From: Gonocerus acuteangulatus
Taxonomy: Eukaryota > Arthropoda > Insecta > Hemiptera > Coreidae
Direction of reading: 5' to 3'
DNA length: 64,000 nucleotides
Assembly: GCA_946811695.1 (NCBI GenBank)
Contig: OX328123.1
Coordinates: 33,263,373 to 33,327,372, forward strand
This document shows, piece by piece, positions 24,607 through 37,015 of the stretch. The notes beneath the pieces are model-generated. The model had not been told where the DNA came from. It saw only the letters and a list, made by a program, of their open reading frames with translations, and ran no database searches. Every line of letters begins with the position of its first letter. The first letter of the stretch is position 1. The position numbers were made by a program, and so were the translations under genes.

Positions 24607-25836
24607 GGCACATCTACATCTAGGTCATTAGCGCAGACATCCAGGGTGTAGCGAGGAATTTCACCAGCGAGCCGTGGGATGATAAAATTCCTGCCGGAGG
24701 TTGGGAATCGAACCCACCATCTCCCGCTTATGAATCCAAGGCGCTAGCCATTAGACCTCGGGAGACCCCGGTTCCTGTTCATATCCCTATTCTCATTTGA
24801 AAAGAATAGAATAGAAACAGATAATATTTTCCTCGGTCTTTGTTCAAAGGGTTTTATGGCTATACATGGGGTCAGGTCCGCAAGACCCTAGAATCCTCTT
24901 CTACCGATACTTCATTTCATACGTTTCAATGAATTGGAAAATATCAAATATTTTCACACATTCCTGTGTTCTTTTACTATAGTAATAATTCTACAGATAA
25001 AATCAATTAAAAAATAAAATAAAAAAACCAACAGCATAAAGGCAATTAAAAATATTCAAAAGACGTCAACGAATCTTTTTCTCTTGGCAAGCTATATTTC
25101 TAACAATGAATTGTTTTTCTTATTTTGCCTAATCTGTTTTATTGTAAAATACATTATCCAACTATAAGCAATTTAAAAATAACAAGGAATAAAAACAGAC
25201 AAAAAGAACAGTTCGAATAAGCAAAATCAATTACTTTAATGTTTTAAGCACTTATTTCTCCGATTGACATCGCCTAATCAAAACTTTCATCAGAACCTTT
25301 TTTGTAGAGCATTTAGTAAGCTTTCTAATGGTATTCTTTTGTTTACCAAATTCTTAACCTTTTTCGAGATATTAAGGAAAATATACAAAGTTACCAAAAC
25401 TTTTTATGTCTGTTAATAAAATATTTTATTCTAACCCTTCCTTAACTCCAAACGTAACCAAAATTTCAACATATTAGTTTTAATGAAAGTATAACATGCA
25501 GAAAATGTTTCAACTGAATCCCATGATTCTAAGTACCCAAACCAAAAACGGTATTCAAAAACTATTTTTCCAATTTTCTCGAAAACGGTTAAAGCTATCG
25601 CCTTGAAAATGGTTTCATTCGTTTTCCTAGCCCAAGAAGCCTATAAAAAGAGTACTTACAAGCTTATGAACTCAAAAACGTTACGATTTTTTCTGCGCGA
25701 ATTTCGCCCCAAACTCCATCTTCCAGTGGGTGGATTTTGCTGGTTAACGAACTTGACCTTTCATATTGGACGACTGATTATTGTACCAAATTTCATCAAA
25801 ATCGGACCATTCGTCTTCGACCTAGAGAGCGAACAG

Positions 25837-25931
<95 letters not shown>

Positions 25932-26067
25932 CAAATTTGAACCACCGTTATTTTCGGTCTCTAGGGGTTCTGAAACGCGAAATTTTCTTGTCGGCACTTC
26001 CGGATTGTTTCATTGTATCAACCTTATAAGCGGGGTTCCTCCCCATGGGGGAGGAAGAAACCGCGCT
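24496..26067 (+). mobile_element. Family A element A7, inserted in the satellite and carrying a SINE
   Basis: Both ends are clear: TTCAAAAA|GTCCGACTCG on the left and CCGCGCT|AAAAGTAGAAATT on the right. The satellite's five-A run appears as five A left and four A right. The TA tract is at 25841-25930. SINE1 copy 2 is inserted 40 nt from the 5' end. Confidence 0.85.
24539..24776 (-). mobile_element. SINE1 copy 2 with a 66-nt tail, inserted in A7
   Basis: On the minus strand: tRNA-like head with A-box-like TGGCTAGCGCC and B box GGTTCGATTCC, body, and a pure tail of 66 (T on plus strand, 24539-24604). GGTTCC of the host is present on both sides. The long uninterrupted tail suggests recent insertion. 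Confidence 0.85.
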
Positions 26068-26360
26068 AAAAGTAGAAATTAATAATCAATATCAATTCAA
26101 AAAGTAGAAATTAATAATCAATATCAATTCAAAAAGTAGAAATTAATAATCAATATCAATTCAAAAAGTAGAAATTAATAATCAATATCAATTCAAAAAG
26201 TAGAAATTAATAATCAATATCAATTAAAAGAGGAGAAATTAATAATCATTATCAATTCAAAAAGTAGAAATTAATAATCAATATCAATTCAAAAAGTAGA
26301 AATTAATAATCAATATCAATTCAAAAAGTAGAAATTAATAATCAATATCAATTCAAAAAA
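26068..26360. repeat. 32-bp satellite, block 2
   Basis: About nine copies of the 32-bp unit between A7 and A8; one copy is variant (AGAGGAGAAATT). Confidence 0.95.
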
Positions 26361-28069
26361 TTCCGATTCGCAGGAACTGCGTCATCTTAGCGCGGTTCCG
26401 TTCTTATCTCTAGTGTTTATGAAGGCATAGAATAGAAACAGTTATTACTTTGTTTAGATCAATAGCGAAACAGCTATCCAAATGAAATCTCAAACAAACC
26501 AGTCTTGAAAGGTCTTGATTTACAATCTTACCTGTATGGGTCAGCTATACCATAAGTCGGGCAGAAAGGCCTCCGCTCAGAGGCATTTGAAAAGCCTTGG
26601 GATATCTCTCTTTGAACACTACATTTCTAACAATAAATTGATCTTCTTATTTTACTTAATCTGTTTTATTGTCAAATACATTATCTGACTATAAGCAATT
26701 TAAAAATAACAAGGAATAAAACAGACAAAAAGAACAGTTCGAATAAGCGAAATCAATTACTTTAAAGTTTTAAGCACTTATTTCTCCGATTGACATCGCC
26801 TAATCAAAACTTTCATCACAACCATTTTTGTAGAGCATTTAGTGAGCTTTCTAATGGTCATCTTCCGTTTCTCAAGATTCTCAACCTTTTTCGAGATATT
26901 AAGGAAAGTATACAAAGTTACCAAAACTTTTTATGTCTGTTAATAAAATATTTTATTCTAACCCTTCCTAAACTCCAAACGTAACAAAAATTTCAACATA
27001 TTAGTTTTAATGAATGTAGAACATGCAGAAAATGTTTCAACTGAATCCCATAATTCTAAGTACCAAAATCAAAGAGAAAAAGAACAGTTCGAATAAGCGA
27101 AATCAATTACTTTAAAGTTTTAAGCACTTATTTCTCCGATTGACATCGCCTAATCAAAACTTTCATCACAACCATTTTTGTAGAGCATTTAGTGAGCTTT
27201 CTAATGGTCATCTTCCGTTTCTCAAGATTCTCAACCTTTTTCGAGATATTAAGGAAAGTATACAAAGTTACCAAAACTTTTTATGTCTGTTAATAAAATA
27301 TTTTATTCTAACCCTTCCTAAACTCCAAACGTAACAAAAATTTCAACATATTAGTTTTAATGAATGTAGAACATGCAGAAAATGTTTCAACTGAATCCCA
27401 TAATTCTAAGTACCAAAATCAAAGAGAAAAAGAACAGTTCGAATAAGCGAAATCAATTACTTTAAAGTGTTATGCACTTATTTCTCCGATTGACATCGCC
27501 TAATCAAAACTTTCTTTAGAACCATTTTTGTAGAGCATTTAGTGACCTTTCTAATGGTCATCTTCCGTTTCCCAAGATTCTCAACCTTTTTCGAGATATT
27601 AAGGAAAGTATACAAAGTTACCAAAACTTTTCATGTCTGTTCATAAAATATTTTATTCTAACCCTTCCTTAACTCCAAACGTAACATAACTTTCAACATA
27701 TTAGTTTTAATGAAATTAGAACATGCAGATAATGTTTCAACTGAATCCCGTGATTCTAAGTACCCAAACCAAAAACGGAATCCAAAAACTATTTTTCCAA
27801 TTTTCTCAACAACGGTTAAAGCTATCGCCTTGAAAATGGTTTCATTCGTTTTTCTAGCCCAAGAAGCCTATAAAAAGAGTACTTACAAGCTTATGAACTC
27901 AAAAACGTAAGCGTTACGATTTTTTCTGCGCGAATTTCGCCCCAAACGCCATCTTCCAGTGGGCGGATTTTGCTGGTTAACGAACTTTACCTTTCAAATT
28001 GGACGACGGATTTTTGTACCAAATTTCATCAAACTCGGACCATCAGGGAAGCCAGAAATGAGCGAACAG

Positions 28070-28138
<69 letters not shown>

Positions 28139-28300
28139 TATACATATATATATATATATATATACAAATTTGAACCACCGTTATTTTCGGTCTCTAGGGG
28201 TTCTGAAACGCGAAATTTTCTAGTCGGCACTTCCGGATTGTTTCATTGTATCAACCCTATAAGCGGGGTTCCTCCCTATGGGGGAGGGAGGAACCGCGCT
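26361..28300 (+). mobile_element. Family A element A8, best complete copy
   Basis: The 5' end is TTCCGATTCGCAGG with GCGCGGTTCC inboard. The 3' end is a hairpin with 15-nt arms 28262-28276 and 28286-28300 (14 of 15 paired), ending GCGCT directly before AAAA. The TA tract is at 28074-28164. The interior has a tandem repeat of about 350 bp in almost three copies (26725-27770), the first two nearly identical. No protein-coding potential is convincing. Inserted at the same point of the satellite monomer as A7. Confidence 0.85.
26725..27770 (+). repeat. 350-bp tandem repeat inside A8
   Basis: Two near-identical units offset by exactly 350 bp (identical 64-codon ORFs at 26790 and 27140), plus a third diverged unit. 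Other A copies have one or two units. Confidence 0.9.
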
Positions 28301-28447
28301 AAAAGTAAAAATTAATAATCAATATCAATTCAAAAAGTAGAAATTAATAATCAATATCAATTCAAAAAGTAGAAATTAATAATCAATATCAATTCAAAAA
28401 GTAGAAATTAATAATCAATATCAATTCAAAAAGTAGAAATTAATAAA
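28301..28447. repeat. 32-bp satellite, block 3
   Basis: About 4.5 copies resuming after A8, then a break into unrelated sequence. Confidence 0.95.
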
Positions 28448-28634
28448 AGTTTCTAGTTACTGACAACTTTCCGAAAATCACTACTTTTCTAAAATAAATC
28501 CTGCAGGCTGCCGAATCTCAAAGAAGTTGAAAAATTTAATAAACTTTCCAACGGTATACTTAGAATTGAGATTATCTCTCAATTTCTTATTGGAATTCTA
28601 GACTGAAAAAACACCAAATAAAAATTATTTCCTT

Positions 28635-28815
28635 TAGAGCCTTCTGCTACATAAAGCAGGAACATCAATATGCTTTAGGTCCACCCGGCTAACCTATGTA
28701 ATGTACTGTATAACATATAGTCTTCTTTCTCGTACATGGGCACCGCGAACGCCAGCGGACACATTTTTGTGCAACTTTTTTTTGTAACGTTTTTTTCGAG
28801 TTTAGTCACCACTAA
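28635..28815 (-). repeat. Repeat M2 copy 2
   Basis: Inverted relative to 21390-21565 (CTTTAGGTCCACC, AACCTATGTAATGT, CGTACATG, GTTACAAAAA on the reverse strand). The NRF-1-like palindrome is decayed to CGCGAACGCC. Confidence 0.6.
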
Positions 28816-28819
28816 AGCA

Positions 28820-29508
28820 TATTTACGCTAATAAAAGTAATACATATCATGTTTATTTTCTTCAATTTATCAGAAATAAATGAAAATTACTTATGGTTTT
28901 GTTGCTTTATGAATACAAATATATATATAGACTGCAGAACAGTTTTAGCTCATGATGCGTCATGGTAAGATGAGTCCGCAAGTCGTGAAACAGTAAAAAT
29001 TTGTGAATTGCAAATTTGTTTTAAATACTTGACATTCTGCCTACTTAATAATAGGTATTAATATTTTAGATTACAAAAACACACTGCAATAATCAATAGT
29101 ACACGAGCACGAACAGAACATTTCCGACTCACCATTTCTGGATTTTAGTTCGTTTATGGAACTAAAACACAGCTTTTTTTTCATTTCCTTATATTCTTAC
29201 CAGGTCGAAATTCTTATTTGTTTTATTTATTGTTTTATGAAGACTCTTTGAGATTTTCTTAAAAGCCTTTCACAATCAGGAGAGCACGATAAGAAGCTCA
29301 ATTTGATTGCTCGTTCATAAGTATATTTCTTCACATTCTAATAACAACAATATTTTAAGAATTAATTCAATTTAGCCAATGATAAATTACATATCGTTCT
29401 CAGAATAAGTTGACTTATACAAACAGTGTATGTTTCTACAAACAGGAAAATTATTCAGTTATTTCTTTGACGATAATTCATAATTATTTATATTTACTAC
29501 TTCATTTT
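28820..29508. other. Unassigned intergenic
   Basis: No gene seen. Contains the hammerhead-like string listed next. Confidence 0.4.
28970..28997 (+). ncRNA. Decayed hammerhead-ribozyme-like core
   Basis: GATGAGTCCGCAAG followed four bases later by GAAACAGT resembles the hammerhead core CTGATGAGTCC-loop-GGACGAAAC. The first C-T pair of the core is AA here and the returning helix II strand (TCGT) does not pair with GTCC, so the copy would not be active. It may be chance. Confidence 0.25.
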
Positions 29509-30678
29509 AGCGCGTTCCTCCCTCTCTCCATTGGGCGGACACTCGCTTATGTGGTTGACCACATGACGCAATCCGGAAGTGCCGCCTAGAACATTTAACG
29601 TTTCAGAATCTGTTTCAGCATATTTGTGTGTGGCGTTTGCAAGGAAGTCGACTAGTTTCAACATCGGTCGAGTCTTCTTTGATTTGAAACGTCTCGGTGG
29701 TTAACCAACAGAATCGGTCCACCAGAATATGTTTTTTCGGGCGAAATTCGTGCGAAAAAATTCGTAGCACTTACATTTTTGTGTTAATAGGGTTTCAGGA
29801 ACAGCTTTTATAGGTCTCCTAACTTAGGGAAACGAATGAACCAATGTTTAAGGCGATATCTGTGACCATTTTCTAACAAAATGGATATAACTAGTTTTCT
29901 TCACTAATTTTCCGCTAGGGTACTTACAATAGTCGGATACAGTGTAAACCTTTTCTACACGTTTGATTTTCATCCAAACTAAAATATTGATATTTTGCTT
30001 ACGTTTTATGATAAAGGAATATTGGAAAAATGCAATAACTTTATATATCGCAAACCCCGTTCGAAAATTTTAGTATAAGGAAGGTAACCATTCGAAAGCT
30101 TAGTAAATTCCCTACAAAATGGTTCGATTCGAAGGTCTCAGTCGGAGAAATAAATGATTGAGTCATCGAAAGTGTTGATTTCCTAGTTTTGAACGGTTCT
30201 TCGAATTTGTTTTGTATTGATTATTTTTTATTCAATTATTTTTAACAGTAAAATGAATTTGTATATAAAACAGGCTAAGTAAAATGACAACAAATATTTT
30301 GTTGTTAGTATAGAGCCTTCCTTCTGAGCAGAATACGAAGATTCCGATTAAGTATTTCCCACTGCTGCATTTTTTTTTTGTCTCTGTTTGACTCACTTTT
30401 TAATTGGTGTTTATTTTTAATAGTAACAGCCCTTTTTTTTTTTCTTCGGAAAGCAAAGTAACGAAATAAGAAACGTATTTGTAATTCTGAATTCCTAGAG
30501 TGAAATTGAGAATGGCGGAGGAATTCCCATTTTAGCGCGGTTACTCCCTATCTCCATAGGGAGAACCCGCTTATGAGGTTGATCTCACGACGCAATCTGG
30601 AAGCGCCGACTAGAAACTTTCAGGTTTCAGACCCTATAGATCACGAAAATATAGGTGGTCCAAATTTGTATATATATA

Positions 30679-30735
<57 letters not shown>

Positions 30736-32121
30736 TCTGTTAAGGCTCTAGCAAGCTCAAATTTGGTACAAAAATCTGTCTTCTAATTTGAAAGGTCAAG
30801 TTCGTTAACCAGCAGAATCTGCCCACGGGAAGGTAGTGTTTGGGGCGAAATTCGCACAAAAAAATCGTAACGCTTACGTTTTTGAGTTTATATGCTTGCA
30901 GGTACTTGTTTTATACGTTCCTTAACATAAGAAAACGAATGAAACCATTTTTAAGGCGATATCTGTAACCGTTTCTGAGAAAAGTGGAATCAATGTTTTT
31001 GTAAGTCATTACTTTTTGTGAGTACTTAGAATCGCGGGATTCAATTGAAATATTTTCTACATCTTGGTAATTAATCCCAACTAAGATGTTTAAAGTTTGG
31101 TTATATTTGGAGTTTAGGAAGTATGCGAAAAAAATTATTTTATTAATAGACATGAAAAGTTTTCGGATCTTCATACATTTTTCGTAAATATTTCGATAAC
31201 GGTTGGGAAATCGTGGTAAGTGGATGGTGACCATTCGAATGCTTACTAAATTCTCTACAAAAAAGGTTCTGAAGCAATATTCGATAGGGCAAGGTCAATC
31301 CGAGATATAAGCACATAAAACTTAAAAAGTGTTTGTTTTGTTGTATTGAAAGGGTTTTTCTCTTTGTTTATCTCACTTTTTAATTGGTTGTTTCTTGTTT
31401 TAAATTGCATTTATCAGTAAAATTAGTATTGTAGTAAAATAAGCTAAGAAACGGTGAAAGGTATTGGTAATAAGTTTGGAGTGGCTGTGGTAATCATGAT
31501 GGCAGTGGCTAATCATGATGACGTAGTTTGTTTTGAATTCTCCTATCTATATAACCTTCCTCATAGCCTCCAACTGAAGTTATCGTTATTTCTTATTTTG
31601 TAGAAAGATTTAACCCACGACAGAATGGAATTTTATTCGTTATGAAGCACATATTTACAGTTGATTATAACAGTAAAACGAATTTGCTAGTAAAACAAGG
31701 TACTTAAAATGACAACGAATTTTTGATTGTTTAGAATAGAGCCCTCTCAGCAGCAGTCAAAGAGTAAGTACGTTTTCAGTTCATAATTGTATTGACTTAT
31801 ACAGATTAAGAATTATCCGCTTCTGTGTTAGTTGGCTACTGTCAGTTTCCTGTAATTTGTGATACTAATCTATTCCATTTCTTCGAGATATACGTAACCG
31901 CGCTAAGATGATGCAGTTCCTGCGAGTCGGACTTCTTCCCTTATGATAGTCAGTTTTCAGCTATGGCGCCTAAAATGTTGCTTCTCTTTGAGATTTCATT
32001 TTACATTTCTCTCGAACGATCAAAACAAAACGTTGACTGTTCCACGTCTAAGCTTTCTAAATTACACTAGCGGTAAGAACAGAAACGAGCTAAGATGGCG
32101 AAAAGTTCGTGAGAGTCGGAC
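29509..32121 (-). mobile_element. Family A element A9, split by A10
   Basis: The 3' end is at 29509 after CATTTT (AGCGCGTTCC..., hairpin partly decayed). The 5' end at 32121 reads GAGTCGGAC|TTTT. A10 (30534-31932) is inserted within it in the same orientation. The TTTT after 32121 is shared with the 3' end of B3. Confidence 0.65.
30534..31932 (-). mobile_element. Family A element A10, nested in A9
   Basis: AGCGCGGTTACTCCC hairpin end on the left, TA tract at 30667-30735, and 5' end GCGAGTCGGAC on the right. Its 5' kilobase is the inverted match of A1. Confidence 0.75.
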
Positions 32122-32252
32122 TTTTAGCACTTTCCTCCGAAGGAAAGTAGCTATTGAGGTTGCTCTCATGGCGGAATTTTTGAATCATATCTTCAAATCT
32201 TTATCGATCAAATCTAGTAGACGCCGAAAATGACCCCCGTTAAAATTTATAA

Positions 32253-34128
32253 ACAGGGTGTTCAAAACTCGATTGACAGCCCCCTTTTTCCCCACAATTT
32301 TTGAAATTTAAAAACGAAACTTGGTGGGGCTTAACGTGGTCGAATGAACTTTCGTTGGACCTAATGCACGACCCCTCAACTTTCTCCAGTTCTTCTCCAG
32401 AGACCCTAACTCTGGAATCTCCAATGGAAAGGGGTTATTTTTATGACGGATTATTGTAGAAAATTGAATTTTATGTCGATTTCAAATCTGTCATTTTTTC
32501 GCTAAAGCGCACCAATGAGTAACAAATTGCGAAAACCCGATAAAACCCTTGTTTTTCGTCACTTTTCTGCCAATAACGTAGAATGTATGCCCGTAATGAA
32601 AAAAGTAGTTGATATAAACGTTGTAGAGGATTAAATTTACTTTCCAAAAAGGTTCCTTTAAATGCCTAAAATATTAATAGAAATGGAGCAAAACATACTT
32701 TTGTTTTTGAAGTTTTCAGAAACGTTTATTATAAACGTGATCTACGCTTCAGTAAAACTTAATAAACATTTCCTAAACTATTTTTTCTCCACCTAGTTTT
32801 GGATTTAAGAACGTTTGAAGAAAAAACCAAATTCAATTACTTTATAAAGGCATTAAAATAATAATTTTAAAGCAATAGAACTCACCTAATGATTAGAATT
32901 TCGTAGTAATTATTTTTGTGTTGGACGATTTTTTTTTTGTTTTTTACGGCGCCTTTACATCTAGGCCATTAGTGTCGACATCCACGGTGGAGCGAGGGAT
33001 TTTCCCAACGAGCCATGAGATAAGAAAATTCCTACCGCCGCACAGTGGGGCCAAACTACTTTCGTGTTACAAAAAAGACTACAGCCTCCAAATCTTAACC
33101 GATTTGAATGCATTTTTTTAAAAAAAAGAAAGCTAATAAAATTTAGTTGTTTGTTTCTCCTGTTTATTAAATTGCGTGTAAATAATTCACAAACTTTTAC
33201 AATCAAATATAAAATAATATTTTAATTAGATATATTAATATCTAACTTAATATCAGCACTGATATCGTTGAAAATAAACATTCAAACCCTGATTAAACTT
33301 GGAAAAAATCAGATTGACGTCTTTAAAACGTAAATTTATCATAATTCAACAAAATGAAATAATATGATTTTTGAATGAGTTGATAATAAAGTTTGATTTT
33401 TTCCAAGTCTAATCAGGGTTTGAATGTTGAATTTCAACGATATCAGTGCTGATATTAAGTTAGATATTAATATATCTAATTAAAATATTATTTTATGTTT
33501 GATTGTAAAAGTTTGTGAATTATTTACACGTTATTTAATGCCTTTATAATGTAATTGAATTTGATTTTTTCTTCAAACGTTCTTAAATCCAAAACTAGGT
33601 GGTGCAAAAATACTTTACGAAATGTTTATTAAGTTTTACTGAAGCGTAGATCACGTTGATAATAAACTTTTCTGAAAACTTCAAAAACAAAAGTGTGTTT
33701 TGCTCCATTCCTATTAACATTTTAGGCATTTAAATTTACTTTTCGGAAAGTAAATTTAATCCTCTACAACGTTTATATCAACTACTTTTTTCATTACGGG
33801 CATACATTCTACGTTATTGGCAGAAAAGTGACGAAAAACATGGGTTTTATCGGGTTTTCGCAATTTGTTACTCATTGGTGCGCTTTAGCGAAAAAATGAC
33901 AGATATGAAATCGACATAAAATTCAATTCTCTACAATAATCCGTCATAAAAATAACCCCCTTCCATTGGAGATTCCAGAGTTAGGGTCTCTGGAGAAGAA
34001 CTGGAGAAAGTTGAGGGGTCGTGCATTAGGTCCGACGAAAGTCCATTTGACCACGTTAAGACCCACCAAGTTTCGTTTTTAAATTTCAAAAATTGTGGGG
34101 AATGTCAATCGAGTTTTGAACACCCTGT
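32253..34128. mobile_element. Foldback element F1, 1.9 kb
   Basis: Ends ACAGGGTGTTC / GAACACCCTGT. Near-identical arms of roughly 780 bp run from each end toward a short centre at about 33310-33400. The left arm is interrupted at about 32871-33165 by an insert containing a SINE1 fragment. Inserted at the edge of B3's TA tract. No transposase seen. Superfamily unresolved; TA or TATA target likely. Confidence 0.8.
32932..33058 (-). mobile_element. SINE1 fragment in the left arm of F1
   Basis: T-rich tail, ACGGCGCC, CATCTAGGCCATTAG and CGACATCCACGGTGGAGCGAGG are SINE1 body. The tRNA head is lost at GGGGCC. It forms part of a ~295-bp insert that the right arm of F1 lacks. Confidence 0.7.
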
Positions 34129-34135
34129 ATATATA

Positions 34136-34254
<119 letters not shown>

Positions 34255-34329
34255 GTTAACACGATAGCGGCCAGAGTTTTTGTTTTTTCTTCACGAAACT
34301 TGGTATGTAGCATTCAATTAGCAAACGAT

Positions 34330-34800
34330 TGAACGAGATCGTTAACCACCAAAATCAGTCCACCGAGAGGGGGGGGTTTACCACGAACCCAAAACACTAA
34401 TTTGACCATGCCAGCCGTAATATTTGTTATATTTCAACGAAAATTGGTATTCGTAGTGGTAATATAGAGAGAAAAGTGAGATGTAAAAATAAACTAAATC
34501 GGGGGGGGGGGGGTTACTCCGGACCCACAATACCAATTCGCCAGTACCAGCCGTGTTTTTTGTTATATTTCGACGAAACTCGGTATTCGTAGTGGTAATC
34601 TACAGGTAAAAATGTGTTGTAAAAATAAACAGAATCGGTTCATTAGGAGGGGGGGTTTACTCCGGACTTAAATTACAAATATACTCATACCGGTCGTAAT
34701 TTCTGCTGTATTGTAACGAAACGCGGTATACGTCGTGGGTAACTCATGAGAAAGACGTTTTGTAAAAATGATGTGAATCGGTCTATCGGACAGGGGGGTT
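34330..34800 (-). repeat. G-run tandem array of B3
   Basis: Three to four units of about 140 bp, each with a run of 6-14 G next to GTTTACTCCGGACC and a block TTCGTAGTGGTAAT. Same array as 51225-51800 and 39460-39860. Confidence 0.85.
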
Positions 34801-35160
34801 TACTTTGTAATATATTTCAATAGACTAGCCCGCCAGGTGTAAGTTCGCATGCCGCCGCAAGGAGTGCTTTCTACCACTAAAGAGACTGTATCCTGTTCCT
34901 GCGTCAGATCAAAAGACGAAAATATGAAGTTTTTTTATTAATGAAGCAGTGTAGTAGGTGCCATGTGTAAACATAACTCAGGAAGCAAAGTAATTACAAA
35001 GTTAATAATTGAACACTTACTCATTACAAAATTAAAAGAGAACTATTCATGTTTTTATTTTATTTTTATAGGATATTTTAAGCAAATTATTCTGGAAATC
35101 AGTCTACACTACCCAAATTCTGATGAAAGTGCTTAGTTATGCAGCTCCTGCGTGACGGAC

Positions 35161-36850
35161 TTTTATTTCTGCGATGTTTATGGAGATAGCCGCAGCCTGG
35201 AGCAGCGAGACCAGCATTACAGCTGTGTATATCTGGCACTAAATTCTGTTTTTGACCGTTCCTTTCTCTTATAATCTAATGTTCATTTTCTTCATCCAAT
35301 TTTTATTAGAACAATAGAAGAATCGGAACAGCACCACCGAAAATAATTTAACAACATTGTAATATCTAAGCATTTCTTATTTCTCTACCCATATTTGCTG
35401 TCGCTTCGTTACAAGAAGGTTATAACACATATTTTCAGTTTTGTACAATATTTATAAGGTATAATAAATAATGTATACAATATTGATAAGGAAGAAAATC
35501 AACTTGATTTACTGTGCTATAAAATATGAATATACTTTTGATATTGATGACATAAACTTTTAGGATTAGGAATAAATTGAATGAAAATCAAAATTCAAGA
35601 AAACATCGGGCATCCGTTCAAGCCTTATAATTCCCTCAGAGCCTCCTGGGTCATTGATTTAATAGCATGATCGTATAAATTAAATATTTCTCCCCAAAAG
35701 CATTAAAATTCTCTGTAAATATCACTATTAAAAATGGGGATTGGTGGTAGGATGGTCAAAATTTAGGGTTGTATGTATTTGTTAATGCCCAATCATAAAA
35801 ACATAAAAATAAGATATTTTGTCCAAAAAACAAAAACACATCTTTTGGGGTGGGCCATCCTTATCACTATGAAAAATAGTTTACATCCTATTCTCAGTCC
35901 TACCGAATAGTTAGTTTAGTTACGAACACAGTGACACGAGCATTTTATATATATATATATACCTATATAAAATCGTGAGTGTAATTCTTTTTTATACACG
36001 GTAGATGTCATGTGCAACTAATGAGGAACATGTGTCGTAAAAATAAGGCAAATAGCTCCATTGGTAGATGGGGTTTATATAAGAAAGAAATAATTGAGTC
36101 ATCTGTTCCTTGCAAATAAATAACTGCAAAACTATTTATAGGCTGAATGAGAATCGTTAAAGCCCTAAATAAATATATAAATCAAAATAAAACTATTAAT
36201 TTTTATTTATTTTTTTATTTTTTAAATAAATAAATTATATGAAACGCATTATTTGGGAAGCGGGCGTAGACCAAGCACCTCGCTGAAGAATGTGCTTAGC
36301 TATGCAGTCCCTGCGTGATGGTCTTTTTATACATTATCTTGGTTCTCGGGAATAATCTCCGGCAAATATACGAAGCTCTTTCTAAACCGGAGCATGTGTT
36401 TTCCGATGGTTTTCGCCGACGGAGCAGACGCAATCATATGTGTCAAGGTAACTCCATTCATATAAAACATGCATTGAACTATGGTTTATGATCAAGCTTG
36501 AGGCCAATGTAAGATATTCACGTTCGTTAACTTCATAGCTTTTATTGTAGAACCTCATTAAGATTTAAATTGAAGAGTTAAGGTGTAATAGAATATGCCT
36601 GCCTTATCCCACTAAACAACAAAATAAAAACTACCGAAAACATACCGAAAGGTGTGTACTGCATTACAACATTGGAGAAAGGACGAATTGGGATTCCCTA
36701 AGAACTTCAAGGTTGGTAGGTTGCGTTCTAAATCAGGTCATAGCTAGATATTCATGGAGGATGTAGAACCATTCTGTTTCCTAGGTCGTCTGGAGCCTTC
36801 TACAGAAAACACATCTCGAAAAGCACAGTCCTAGGGGGTAAGATTAAATC
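35161..36850. other. Unassigned intergenic with a B 5'-end fragment
   Basis: No gene recognised. At 36250-36323 there is a diverged minus-strand B 5' end (GTGCTTAGCTATGCAG, CTGCGTGATGGTC|TTTT). Confidence 0.4.
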
Positions 36851-36853
36851 CAG

Positions 36854-36961
<108 letters not shown>

Positions 36962-37015
36962 CGATCGCTCTCTAGCCCCCCAAAAATTGGTCGGATTTCA
37001 AAAACCCTTTGGGGG

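Noticed and set aside
26790..27334. Conserved 64-70-codon ORFs repeated in several A copies as possible small proteins
   Set aside because: They follow DNA-level repetition of the 350-bp unit, vary in frame and end among copies, and show no codon-level conservation that I can see.
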